A stretch of 64,000 bases of DNA from Archangiaceae bacterium (GTDB lineage: Bacteria > Myxococcota > Myxococcia > Myxococcales > Myxococcaceae), in contig JADJNS010000026.1 of NCBI GenBank assembly GCA_016714225.1, positions 124,001 through 188,000 on the forward strand. Reading direction: 5' to 3'. The notes under the pieces were generated by a model. The model worked only from the letters and a program-made list of their open reading frames with translations, did no database searches and had not been told where the DNA came from. The translations under genes were made by a program, and so were the position numbers. Below are positions 41,392-49,751 of the stretch, piece by piece. Positions within the stretch are counted from its first letter, which is position 1. Each line of letters opens with the position of its first letter.

Positions 41392-43311
41392 GTGCAGCGC
41401 ACCTTCGGCCGTTACATTCTCGAGCGGACCATCGCGGTGGGCGGCATGGGCGAGGTCTTCTACGCCCGGCAGACCGGCCCCGACGGCTTCGACCGGGCGT
41501 GCGTGGTGAAGACCATGCACCCGAACCTCGCCACCGACCCCGAGCTGGTCGAGATGTTTCTCGAGGAGGCCCGGCTCACCGCGCGGCTCAGCCACGCCCA
41601 CGTCGCCCAGGTCTACGACTTCGGGAAGATCGACGCCGGCTACTATCTCGCCATGGAGCTGGTCGACGGGCCCTCGCTGCACGCGGTGGCCAAGTCGTAC
41701 GCCACGCGCCTCAAGAAGCTGCCGCTGGCGCCGGTGCTGCGCATGGTCAGCCAGGCGGCCCAGGCGCTCGACTACGTGCACCGGTTGAAGGGGCCAGACG
41801 GGGCGCCGCTGGGCCTGGTGCACCGCGACATCAGCCCGGGCAACCTGCTGCTCTCGCGTGACGGGTTGGTGAAGCTGATCGACTTCGGCATCGCCAGGGC
41901 GCGCACCACCCAGCGGCAGACCCGCCTGGGCCAGATACGCGGCAAGCTCGCGTACATGTCGCCCGAGCAGCTGCTCGGGGTGCCGCTCGACGGGCGCACC
42001 GACATCTTCTCGCTGGGGCTGGTGCTGTTCGAGCTGCTCTCGGGGCGCCGCGCCAACCCGGGGCGCAACGAAGTGGAGATCTTGAGCTCGGTGAAGACCG
42101 CCTCGCTCGCGCCGATTCGCACCCTGCGCGACGACTGCCCCGAGGCGCTGGCCCGGGTGCTCGAGCGCGCCACCGCGCGAGATCGCGAGAAGCGCTTCGC
42201 CCGCGCCGCCGACTTCAGCCAGGCCCTCGAGCAGGTGATCGTCGATTCGGGCACCGCCGTCGGGCCACCGCAGCTCTCGGCGCTCGCCGACGAGGTCGGC
42301 GCCGAGCTGGCGCAGCGGCTCTCGGCCGAGACCCGCCCCCGCATGCGGGGCAACGCCACCGTAGCGGCGCCCGTCACCGCCGACGTGCCGCCGACCGGAG
42401 CGGTGGGGCTCACGCCGACACCTCTGCCGGCGACGGCCGCGCCGCCGTCGGTGCACGTCACGCTCAGCACCAGCACCGCCAAGGTGGGCCGGCCGCGCCG
42501 GGCGTGGGTGGCCGTCGGCGCGGTGCTGTGCGCGGTGTTGGGCGGCAGCGCCGGCGTGCTGTGGGGCTCGCTGGGCCGAGACAAGCCGCGCGCCCGCGCC
42601 GCGCCGCCGACTGCGGTGGCGGTGGCCCGGCCCGAGCCCGCGGTCGAGGTCGAGCCGCAGCCCGAGCCGCAGCCGGGAGCCGAGCACGCCGAGGCAGAGC
42701 CCGAGCGCCCTGGGCCGTCTGCCGAGCCTGACGCGCCGCACCCGCAGCCCACCCACCGCCCCGCGCGCACCCGCTGGCAGAAGGGCGAGAAGTTCGAGGC
42801 GCCGCCGGCCGAGAAGGTGACCGCCGCCCTGCCGCCCGCTGGCCCGCCCGCCGAGGCGGCGAGCGCTTCGACCGGTGCGGTGCAGGTGGTGAGCGAGCCC
42901 CCGACCGAGGTGATGGTCGACGGCAAGGCGGCGGGAGTCACCCCCACCACGCTGCAGCTGCCCCGCGGCACCCATCGCATCGAGCTGCGCGAGCCGCGGC
43001 TGCACCTCTGGTGGGGCCGGGAGATCGACGTCGACCCGGCGGCACCGGCGCGGGTGCAGTGGAAGCCCTCGCACGGCACGATGGACGTGCGACCCGTGCC
43101 GCCTCACGTCGAGCTGCAGATCTCGGTCGACGGCACGGCGGTGGGCGCCACGCCGATCTCCGAGTTCAGCGTCTGGGAGGGCGTGCGCCGGGTGGTGGCG
43201 CGCAACGCCGCCACCGGCTGGTCGGCCGAGCGCAACGTCGAGGTCCCGCCCAACGGCAAGGTGCGCATCAAGGTCAACGACGGCGTCGGCATGGAGGTGG
43301 TCGCCCGGTGA
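41392..43311 (+). CDS. Ser/Thr protein kinase with C-terminal PEGA domains
   Basis: 639 residues from GTG 41392 (TTG 41380 in frame is an alternative). Kinase domain at about 5-270: AVGGMGEVFYA loop, ACVVKTM lysine, HRDISPGN, DFGIA, YMSPEQ. A membrane helix at about 372-392 (WVAVGAVLCAVLGGSAGVLW), a long Pro/Glu/Ala spacer (about 395-505), then two PEGA-like repeats at about 510-640 (PTEVMVDGKAAGVTPT, VELQISVDGTAVGATPI). It has the same layout as the kinase at 15.9 kb but is not coupled to neighbours. Predicted receptor kinase. Confidence 0.87.
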   Translation: MQRTFGRYILERTIAVGGMGEVFYARQTGPDGFDRACVVKTMHPNLATDPELVEMFLEEARLTARLSHAHVAQVYDFGKIDAGYYLAMELVDGPSLHAVAKSYATRLKKLPLAPVLRMVSQAAQALDYVHRLKGPDGAPLGLVHRDISPGNLLLSRDGLVKLIDFGIARARTTQRQTRLGQIRGKLAYMSPEQLLGVPLDGRTDIFSLGLVLFELLSGRRANPGRNEVEILSSVKTASLAPIRTLRDDCPEALARVLERATARDREKRFARAADFSQALEQVIVDSGTAVGPPQLSALADEVGAELAQRLSAETRPRMRGNATVAAPVTADVPPTGAVGLTPTPLPATAAPPSVHVTLSTSTAKVGRPRRAWVAVGAVLCAVLGGSAGVLWGSLGRDKPRARAAPPTAVAVARPEPAVEVEPQPEPQPGAEHAEAEPERPGPSAEPDAPHPQPTHRPARTRWQKGEKFEAPPAEKVTAALPPAGPPAEAASASTGAVQVVSEPPTEVMVDGKAAGVTPTTLQLPRGTHRIELREPRLHLWWGREIDVDPAAPARVQWKPSHGTMDVRPVPPHVELQISVDGTAVGATPISEFSVWEGVRRVVARNAATGWSAERNVEVPPNGKVRIKVNDGVGMEVVAR

Positions 43312-43316
43312 GCCGG

Positions 43317-43485
43317 TCACCCTGAGCGAAGCCGCGAAGCGGCGAAGTCGAATGGGTGCCGTCCAGCTGGAACGCACGCACGCCGCGAACTCCATGCTTC
43401 AAGCAGCACAGCGTTTGCCCCAATACGATGGAGTATGTGCTGCTCAGCCTTCGGCGAGCGACGGCATGGTTCGACGAGCTCACCA
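43317..43485 (+). repeat. Dispersed intergenic repeat, copy B
   Basis: About 170 bp in the same order as copy A: TCACCCTGAGCG, a small hairpin GCCGC-GAA-GCGGC, GAAGTCGAATGGGTG, CTGGAACGCA, ACTCCATGC, CAAGCAG, CGATGGAGTATG, CCTTCGGCGAGCGACGG, GACGAGCTCACC. ACTCCAT and ATGGAGT can pair to form a long stem-loop. Confidence 0.8.
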
Positions 43486-43504
43486 TGCGCGGCTTCGAAA
43501 AGCT

Positions 43505-43640
43505 GTCACCCTGAGCGAAGTCGAAGGGTGCCGTCGCAGCTGGAACGCGAGGCAACGCGTACTCCATGCTCCAAGCAGATAGCGTGCGCTCATCGACGAT
43601 GGAGCATCTGCGCTCGAGCCTCCGGCGGGCGACGTGAGGG
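43505..43640 (+). repeat. Dispersed intergenic repeat, copy C
   Basis: About 135 bp, directly after copy B and in the same direction: TCACCCTGAGCGAAGTCGAAGGGTG (read as two half-sites CACCCT/AGGGTG), CTGGAACGC, ACTCCATGCTCCAAGCAG, CGATGGAGCATCTG, CCTCCGGCGGGCGACG. It lacks the extra hairpin present in copies A and B and has a shortened end. Confidence 0.75.
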
Positions 43641-43658
43641 ATCGATGCTTCGGCAGGC

Positions 43659-44282
43659 TCAGTCCATCACGATGAAGGTGATGAGCGCGGCCAGCGCCGC
43701 CGCGCCGGCCACCGCGAAGGCCACGTAGGCCACCGTCGACTGGGTGCCGGCGCGGTTGCGCAGCTGCGTGGCGTCGGGCTCCATCAGGGTGCGCGCGGTG
43801 GCCAGCATCGAGTTGGCGCTGACCGCGAAGCCCAGGCCCACTCCGCCGGCGACCAGGGCTCCGCCCAGCGAGAGAATCGGCACCAGGGGGAAGGGTGCCT
43901 CGTTGGGGTTTGCGGTGAGCGAGGGGCGGCGGGGGGCATCGGCGCGCGCCTGCGCCGCCTCTTTCCTCGCCTCGTCGAACAGCACCTTCACCCGCGGCGA
44001 CACCGGCAGCGGCAGCTCGCCGCGCGGCTCGAGCTCGAGCGCCCGCCTCCACGAGGCCTTGGCGGCGGTGGGGTCGGGCACGTTGGCGAACACGACGCCC
44101 TGGTGCAGCCACACCCGGGTGCGCTGCGCGTCGCTCTTGGCCAGCTGCTCGGCGATCGAGAGCTCGCGCAGCGACGCGTCCCACTCGGCGTCGTTGTAGA
44201 GCGCGACCGCCTTGGTCATCGCGCCGTCGTAGGTGCTGCTCGCGCCCGTCACCATCAAGCCTGCCAGCGCCAACCAGAGCAT
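43659..44282 (-). CDS. Exported TPR-like protein with C-terminal membrane helices
   Basis: 207 residues from ATG 44282 (GTG 44312 is an in-frame alternative). Signal peptide or helix at about 1-18, a TPR-like helical region at about 20-95 (AVALYNDAEWDASLRELSIAEQLA in part; WLHQGVVFANVPD), then two hydrophobic helices near 135-155 and 180-205. No catalytic motif. This shape is common among myxobacterial envelope proteins with TPR-PEGA partners. Divergent from the MFS carrier gene. Confidence 0.7.
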   Translation of the reverse strand: MLWLALAGLMVTGASSTYDGAMTKAVALYNDAEWDASLRELSIAEQLAKSDAQRTRVWLHQGVVFANVPDPTAAKASWRRALELEPRGELPLPVSPRVKVLFDEARKEAAQARADAPRRPSLTANPNEAPFPLVPILSLGGALVAGGVGLGFAVSANSMLATARTLMEPDATQLRNRAGTQSTVAYVAFAVAGAAALAALITFIVMD

Positions 44283-44335
44283 CGGGCGCGGCACTGTAGC
44301 CGCAAACCACACCCTGCTAAGCGCTTCAGACAGCC

Positions 44336-45616
44336 GTGACCGACCCTGCAGAGAAGTTCACCGCCCGCCAGCTGGGCATCGTCGGCCTCATCGCCGCGGT
44401 GCAGTTCGTCAACATTCTCGACTTCGTGATGGTGATGCCGCTGGGGCCCGACTTCGCCAAGAGCCTGCTCTTCTCGGAGGCCAGCATCGGCTACGTCGGC
44501 GGCAGCTACACCGCCGCGGCCTGCCTGTCGGGCCTGCTGGGCTCGATGTTCCTCGACCGCTTCGACCGCCGTCGCGCCCTGTTTTGCGCCATGGTGGGGC
44601 TGGTGACCGCCACCGCGCTGGGCGGGTTCGCTCGGGGCTTCGGCTCGCTCATCGCCGCGCGGCTGCTGGCGGGCTCGTTCGGCGGCCCCGCCACCGCGCT
44701 CTCGATCGCCATCATCAGCGACGCGGTGCCGGCTTCGCTGCGCGGCCGGGCGCTGGGCATGGTGATGGGCGCGTTCTCGATCGCCTCGGTGCTGGGCGTG
44801 CCGATGGGGCTGTGGGCCGCCGAGCAGTACGACTGGCGCGCGCCGTTCTTCGCGGTGGCGGCGATGGGGCTCGTGGTCACCGTCGCCGCGGTGGCGGCGC
44901 TGCCGGCGATGCGCGGGCACCTCGAGCGCAAGGTCGCCCACCCGGTCTCGACCGCCGAGCTGCTGAGCCGCCCGCTGGTCTGGGTGACCTACGCGATGGT
45001 GGCCTCGACCATGATGGCGGGGTTCCTGCTCATTCCCAACATCTCGGGGTACCTGCAGCTCAACCTCGACGTGAAGCGCGAGACCTTGAAGTACCTCTAC
45101 CTGTGTGGCGGAGTGGCCAGCTTCTTCGCCATGCAGCTCGCCGGCTGGCTGGTCGACCGCTTCGGCTCGTTTCGCACCAACCTGGTGGGCACCGGGGTGG
45201 TGGCCGCCACCATCGCGGCCGGCTTCTGGGCGGTGCCTCCGCTGATACCGCCGGTGGTGCTGTTCGTGGCGTTCATGACCGGCATGGCGCTGCGCAACAT
45301 CTCGTACCAGACGCTCAACACCCGGGTGCCCGAGCCCGAGGTGCGGGCGCGCTTTCAGAGCCTGAGCTCGGCGGTGCAGCACGGCGCGTCGGCGCTGGCG
45401 GCGATGGTCTCGGCGCAGCTGCTCACCCGCGTCCCGCGGCCCGCTGAGCTGCCGGGGCATACCGGGTTCGTGCTGCTGGGCATGCAGCACGTGGCCATGC
45501 TCTCGCTCACCTTCACGTTCTTGATTCCCGTGCTGCTGCGCTGGGTCGAGCTGCGCGTCAACGCCCGGGGCGCGGGCCGACCGGAGTCGTTGATCCCCAA
45601 AGCCGCCGTGCGCTAA
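44336..45616 (+). CDS. Major facilitator superfamily transporter
   Basis: 426 residues, GTG start. Twelve predicted membrane helices; the family motif A lies after helix 2 (GSMFLDRFDRRRAL), and the symmetric one after helix 8 (GWLVDRFGSFRTN). Helix 1 has FVNILDFVMVMPLGPDF, typical of drug:proton antiporters of the AraJ/DHA1 kind. Likely efflux of small molecules or sugars; the substrate cannot be read. Followed after nine bases by the charged coiled-coil gene, which might be co-transcribed. Confidence 0.82.
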   Translation: MTDPAEKFTARQLGIVGLIAAVQFVNILDFVMVMPLGPDFAKSLLFSEASIGYVGGSYTAAACLSGLLGSMFLDRFDRRRALFCAMVGLVTATALGGFARGFGSLIAARLLAGSFGGPATALSIAIISDAVPASLRGRALGMVMGAFSIASVLGVPMGLWAAEQYDWRAPFFAVAAMGLVVTVAAVAALPAMRGHLERKVAHPVSTAELLSRPLVWVTYAMVASTMMAGFLLIPNISGYLQLNLDVKRETLKYLYLCGGVASFFAMQLAGWLVDRFGSFRTNLVGTGVVAATIAAGFWAVPPLIPPVVLFVAFMTGMALRNISYQTLNTRVPEPEVRARFQSLSSAVQHGASALAAMVSAQLLTRVPRPAELPGHTGFVLLGMQHVAMLSLTFTFLIPVLLRWVELRVNARGAGRPESLIPKAAVR

Positions 45617-45625
45617 TCGACGGGC

Positions 45626-46717
45626 ATGAACTCGCGCCGTCTGCTGCTCGCCGCTTCGCTCGCGCTCTCGCCCACGCTGGCCTTCGCCCAGGAAGACGAG
45701 GTGGCTCCCGAGGTGGTGGGCCCCAAGTCGGCCGCCGAGCCCGGCAAGGCCGACGTGCGCTCCGACCGCAAGGCCATCACTCCCGAGGCGCGCAAGGCCG
45801 CCCTCGAGGCCGAAGAGAAGCGCCAGAAGGCCGAGGCCGAAGCGAAGGCCAAGGCCGAGGCCGACGAGAAGGTGCGGCTGGCCGCCGAGAAAGAGGCCCA
45901 AGAGAAGCAAGACGCCGCGACCAAGAAGAAGCGCGAAGAAGAGGCGACCGCCAAGGCCAAGGCCGACGCCGACGCGAAGGCGAAGATCGAGGCCGACACC
46001 AAGCGGCTCAAAGACGAGCAGGACACCAAGGACAAGGCGAAGCGAGACGCCGAAGAGAAGAAGCGCCTCGCCGCGGAAGAGAAGGCCCGGAAGGAAGAAG
46101 AGAAGAAGCTCGCCGCCGAGCGCAAGAAGATGGAGGCGGAAGAGAAGAAGCGCCTCGCCGCCGAAGAGAAGGCCCGCAAGGAAGAAGAGAAGAAGTGGTC
46201 GGCCGACCTGAAGGTGATCGCCGACCTCGAGAAGCAGAAGGGCAAGGAAGAGGAGCTCAAGAAGAAGAAGGAAGAGCTCGAGGTGAAGAAGAAGGCCGCC
46301 GCCGATGCGCTGTCGAAGGCCGAGCTCGACCGCAAGGCGCGCGAAGACGAGCGCAAGGCCAAAGAAGACGCCCGCCTCAAGGCCGCTGCCGACGCCGCGC
46401 GCGCCCAGGTGGTGGCCGAGCAGGAAAAGGCGGCCAAGGCGGAAGAAGAGAAGCGCCGCAAGGCGGAAGAGGCCGAGGTGAAGAAGCGCCTCGCCGAAGA
46501 AGAGAAGAAGCGCAAAGAAGAAGAGCGCAAGATGACGCCCGAGCAGAAGAAGGCGCGCGCCGAGGCCGAGAAGGCGAAGAAAGAAGAAGAAGCCCGCCTC
46601 GCTGAAGAGCAGAAGAAGAAAGACGAAGAGGCGAAGAAGAAGCTCGAGGCCGAGGGGCCCAAGCGCAAGCCGGCCCGGCCGGGCGCGGCGACGCCTGCCC
46701 CGACCGCGGCGCAGTAG
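45626..46717 (+). CDS. Exported long charged-helix (Lys/Glu/Ala-rich) protein
   Basis: 363 residues with a signal peptide (about 1-22). From about 45 to 340 the sequence is almost wholly Lys, Glu, Ala, Arg and Asp with i/i+4 opposite charges, the pattern of a stable single alpha-helix about 40 nm long, with few heptad hydrophobics. A block EEKKRLAAEEKARKEEEKK occurs twice about 30 residues apart, also at DNA level. The end is Pro/Ala-rich. TolA-like periplasm-spanning spacer is one possible role. No membrane anchor after cleavage is visible. Confidence 0.75.
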   Translation: MNSRRLLLAASLALSPTLAFAQEDEVAPEVVGPKSAAEPGKADVRSDRKAITPEARKAALEAEEKRQKAEAEAKAKAEADEKVRLAAEKEAQEKQDAATKKKREEEATAKAKADADAKAKIEADTKRLKDEQDTKDKAKRDAEEKKRLAAEEKARKEEEKKLAAERKKMEAEEKKRLAAEEKARKEEEKKWSADLKVIADLEKQKGKEEELKKKKEELEVKKKAAADALSKAELDRKAREDERKAKEDARLKAAADAARAQVVAEQEKAAKAEEEKRRKAEEAEVKKRLAEEEKKRKEEERKMTPEQKKARAEAEKAKKEEEARLAEEQKKKDEEAKKKLEAEGPKRKPARPGAATPAPTAAQ

Positions 46718-46735
46718 GCAAAGCATCGACAGCCG

Positions 46736-46813
46736 GGCACGGGCACCGGCACGCTCACACGTTCACGTGCGGCGTACGTTTACGTTTCACGTGGGCGTGC
46801 CCGTGCCGGTGCC
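46736..46813. repeat. Imperfect inverted repeat with ACGT-rich loop
   Basis: Arms 46736-46754 and 46795-46813 match at 17 of 19 positions (GGCAC-type triplet blocks). The 40-base loop holds ACGT hexamers (ACGTTC, ACGTTT) like the repeats at 15.84 and 53.3 kb. Sits between the charged-helix gene and tatB; may act as a terminator. Confidence 0.6.
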
Positions 46814-46912
46814 AGAAGAAAAGCGGTCACGAGCGTGAGGGGACCTCAAAGCCGGCGGCCCGCCCAGCATGAGCGTTCTATTCGCGCGGGCTTCGAGGTA
46901 GCGTCCTCACGC

Positions 46913-47386
46913 GTGTTCAACATCGGCACCGGTGAGATGATCATGATCGCCGTGGTGGCGCTGCTCGTGCTCGGGCCGCAGCGCCTGCCCGAGCTGGCGC
47001 GCGGCATCGGCAAGTTCATGCGCGAGTTTCGCCGGCAGACCGACGACGTGCGCAACGTGGTCGAGCGCGAGTTCTACCGAATGGATCAAGAAGTGATGAA
47101 CACTCCGCAGGTGCATGCCGCGCCCGACGCGGTGCCGCAGGGCGAGCACGGGCAGCTCCACGACGGCGCGCATCACCCGGTGGCCGACGGCCCGCCTCCC
47201 GAGCACCCGGTGCCCTCAGAGCCGCAGCAGGCCGAGCTGCAGCTGCAGGCTCCGGTCGCCGCAGGTTCGCCCGCTGCGCTCGACGAGTCCGAGCCGGGGC
47301 ACCCCGACTACCACCGCGAAGAGAAGCCCGCCGAAGACCCGCCGCCCGCGGGCGGCGAGACGCCTGAAGCCCAGAAGGTCGGCTAG
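46913..47386 (+). CDS. tatB: Twin-arginine translocase subunit TatB
   Basis: 157 residues from GTG 46913. One N-terminal helix with the TatA/B signature MFNIGTGEMIMIAVVALLVLGPQRLP (in part), then the amphipathic helix ELARGIGKFMREFRRQTDDVRNVVEREF (in part) and a long Pro/Glu/His-rich tail. The length of the amphipathic part and tail, and position just before tatC, favour TatB over TatA. With TatC it binds twin-arginine signal peptides of folded exported proteins. No tatA is in the window. Four bases before tatC. Confidence 0.85.
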   Translation: MFNIGTGEMIMIAVVALLVLGPQRLPELARGIGKFMREFRRQTDDVRNVVEREFYRMDQEVMNTPQVHAAPDAVPQGEHGQLHDGAHHPVADGPPPEHPVPSEPQQAELQLQAPVAAGSPAALDESEPGHPDYHREEKPAEDPPPAGGETPEAQKVG

Positions 47387-47390
47387 CGCG

Positions 47391-48662
47391 ATGCCCACGG
47401 TGGCCGGCCGAAGCCCCGACGAGTTCCGCATGAGCCTCTCCGAGCACCTCGGAGAGCTGCGCACCCGGCTGGTGCGGGTGGTGATCTCGGTGGTCGTCTT
47501 GGGCGCCGGCGCGCTGGTGTTCGCCAAGACGCTGTACGGGCTGCTGATGCGGCCGGTGCTGTTGTCGCTGCCGCCCGAGGCTTCGGCGCTCGTCTACACG
47601 TCGGCGATCGAAGAGATAAACGTGTACATGAAGGTCGGCCTGTACGGCGGCGTCTTCCTCACCACGCCGGTGATTCTCTACCAGCTGTGGGGCTTCGTCT
47701 CTCCGGGGCTGTACGAGAACGAGCGCAAGCTCGCCGCGCCGTTCATCTTCTTCGGCACCATCGCGTTCGTCGCCGGCGCCTCGTTCTGCTACTTCGTGAT
47801 TCTGCCCTCGATGTTCCAGTTTCTGCTGCGGGAAGAGACCGCGGTGGCGCTCGAGGGCCGGCTCAACACCGGCAAGCTGCGCGAGGAAGACGCGATGCGC
47901 TACCTGCGCCTGGGCAACGTGGCGCGGGCGGGGGCGCTGGCCCGGCAAGCCACCCGAGACCTCGAGGCCTCGGGTGAAGGCCAGGCCAAGGGCACCGGAG
48001 ACTTCGGCATCGCCCTGGTTCCCAAGCAGAGCGTCGACGTGATCACCCGGCTCGAAGGCCTGGGCCGGCTGATCGACGCTTCGCGCTCGGGCTTCGGCGA
48101 CAGCACGCTGCCGCTGCTCTCGCAGGTGATGGAAAAGCGGCAGGGCGCGGTGGCGGCCTACAGCCGGCGCGACTTCACCTCGGCGCTCGCCATCTCTGAC
48201 GAGGCGGCGAAGCTGCTCGAGGGGGTCGACCCTTCGGCGGGCAGCGACATGGCCTCGCTGTGGCAGCTCGAGCGCGACCTGGGCACCGGCAAGGCCGCCT
48301 ACGAGTCGAACAACTGGACCCGGCCGATGCTCTCGATGACCGAGCAGCTGACGCTGGTGCTGATTCTGCTGCTCGCCTTCGGGCTCATCTTCGAGATGCC
48401 GCTGGTGATGGCGGTGCTCTCGCTGGTGGGCATGGTGAAGGCCTCGTGGCTGTTCAAGTACCAGCGTCACGCGTTCGTGGTGTGCCTCATCGTCGCGGCG
48501 ATCATCACCCCCACCGGCGACGCGGTGAACCTCTCGCTGATGGCCGGCCCGATGCTCGCCTGCTACGAGCTCGGCGTGCTGCTGGTGTGGATCATCGAGA
48601 AGCGCCGCGCCAAAGAGGCCCCTCCGCCCGACGGGGGCGACGGCACGATTCAGGGCACCTGA
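47391..48662 (+). CDS. tatC: Twin-arginine translocase subunit TatC with large periplasmic insertion
   Basis: 423 residues; TatC is usually about 240-260. Helices 1-3 and the conserved N-terminal SEHLGELR, LYENER (the signal-peptide-binding Glu) and FCYFVILPS lie in residues 1-147; helices 4-6, with FGLIFEMPLV and ITPTGD..N, lie in 315-405. Between them, about residues 148-312 form an extra 160-residue stretch, mostly helical and Ala/Leu/Arg-rich, with TPR-like pairs (YLRLGNVARAGALARQA, AYSRRDFTSALAISDEAA). By topology it sits in the second periplasmic loop. The core residues are intact, so it should be functional. Confidence 0.9.
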   Translation: MPTVAGRSPDEFRMSLSEHLGELRTRLVRVVISVVVLGAGALVFAKTLYGLLMRPVLLSLPPEASALVYTSAIEEINVYMKVGLYGGVFLTTPVILYQLWGFVSPGLYENERKLAAPFIFFGTIAFVAGASFCYFVILPSMFQFLLREETAVALEGRLNTGKLREEDAMRYLRLGNVARAGALARQATRDLEASGEGQAKGTGDFGIALVPKQSVDVITRLEGLGRLIDASRSGFGDSTLPLLSQVMEKRQGAVAAYSRRDFTSALAISDEAAKLLEGVDPSAGSDMASLWQLERDLGTGKAAYESNNWTRPMLSMTEQLTLVLILLLAFGLIFEMPLVMAVLSLVGMVKASWLFKYQRHAFVVCLIVAAIITPTGDAVNLSLMAGPMLACYELGVLLVWIIEKRRAKEAPPPDGGDGTIQGT

Positions 48663-48671
48663 AAGCGCTCG

Positions 48672-49718
48672 ATGACCGCGGCCTTTCGACTTCGCTACGC
48701 CGCCGCGGTGCTGCGCCGGTTCCGCATCACCCTGGCGTTCATGGTGCTGCTGGTGGTGGTGCTGCCGCTGATCTACGTGTGGCAGTACCACAGCCCCGCA
48801 CTGCCCCACATCGACTACGGGCACGCGCTGCACCACGTCTACTTCCTGCTCTTCGGGCAGCCCTCGCTCGAGTACGTCGACATACCACTGCTCACCGCCC
48901 TGGACATCATCATTCCCCCGCTGGGAATCGCGACGGTGGTGGATGGCGGGGTTCGTTTCGGGTACCTGTTCTTCGCCAAGCACAAAGCCGAGAGGGAGTG
49001 GATCGAGGTGATCGCCGAAGCGCTCAAGGGACACGTGGTGGTGTGCGGCGCCGGGCGCGTCGGCTACCGCGTCACCCTGCAGCTGCTCGAGCTCAAGCAC
49101 CCGGTGCTGGTGATCGAGAACCGGCCCGACGCCCACTTCGTTTCGACCTTGCGAGACATGAACGTGCCGGTGCTGATCGACGACGTGCGCAACCCGCTCG
49201 CGCTCAAGCGGCTCAACCTCGAGAGCGCCGATGCGATCATCTGCGCCACCAACGACGACCTGGCCAACCTCAACGTGGCGCTCGACGCCCGGCGCTTCAA
49301 CCCCCGGCTGCGCATCGTGCTGCGGCTGTTCGACGACGACCTGGTCGAGCGGGTGAAAGAGAACTTTCGCGCCGAGGCGCACTCGACCTCGGCCCTGGCC
49401 GCGCCGGCGTTCGCGCTCACCGCCCTCGACCCGCGCATCATGAACTCGTTTCACGTCGGCCCCCACCTGATGGTGGTGTCGCGCTTCGAGGCCCGAGAGA
49501 AGCTCACCGGGCTGCGCATCAGCGACGTGCGCGACCAGCACGGCGGGCTGTGCCTGGGCCTGAAGCGGCCCGGCGCCGAAGAGCAGCTGCACCCCCCCGG
49601 CGCGGTGCAGATCACCTCGGGCGACGTGCTCACCGTGCAGCTGCGCTACGACGAGTACCGGGCCCTGCGGGCCTTCACCGGCGAACAGCTGCCGCCGCTG
49701 TCGTCGGCCGCGACCTGA
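48672..49718 (+). CDS. RCK (TrkA-N/TrkA-C) protein with two membrane helices
   Basis: 348 residues. Helix at about 19-38, a loop, helix at about 74-100, then a TrkA-N Rossmann domain from about 118 (VVVCGAGRVGYRV, binding NAD-type nucleotides) and a TrkA-C domain from about 240. This is the layout of a two-helix K+ channel subunit, but the pore loop (HHVYFLLFGQPSLEY) lacks the TVGYG selectivity filter. It may be a regulatory subunit, a channel of altered selectivity, or a sensor. Nine bases after tatC, so possibly co-transcribed. Confidence 0.75.
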   Translation: MTAAFRLRYAAAVLRRFRITLAFMVLLVVVLPLIYVWQYHSPALPHIDYGHALHHVYFLLFGQPSLEYVDIPLLTALDIIIPPLGIATVVDGGVRFGYLFFAKHKAEREWIEVIAEALKGHVVVCGAGRVGYRVTLQLLELKHPVLVIENRPDAHFVSTLRDMNVPVLIDDVRNPLALKRLNLESADAIICATNDDLANLNVALDARRFNPRLRIVLRLFDDDLVERVKENFRAEAHSTSALAAPAFALTALDPRIMNSFHVGPHLMVVSRFEAREKLTGLRISDVRDQHGGLCLGLKRPGAEEQLHPPGAVQITSGDVLTVQLRYDEYRALRAFTGEQLPPLSSAAT

Positions 49719-49751
49719 CCGCGGTCACCCTTCAACCCCAGAGAGAGCACC

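Larger units (their letters stand above)
43312..43658. other. 347-bp intergenic region filled by repeats
   Basis: No gene seen. It holds dispersed repeat copies B and C in tandem, with little unique sequence between the kinase end and the 3' end of the minus-strand TPR-like gene. Confidence 0.75.

Noticed and set aside
45626..46717. Charged-helix protein as TolA
   Set aside because: It has a cleavable signal peptide rather than a membrane anchor and no TolA C-terminal domain; no tol-pal genes nearby.
47016..49592. 858-codon minus-strand open frame
   Set aside because: It is antisense to tatB, tatC and the RCK gene, all with clear family motifs on the plus strand.
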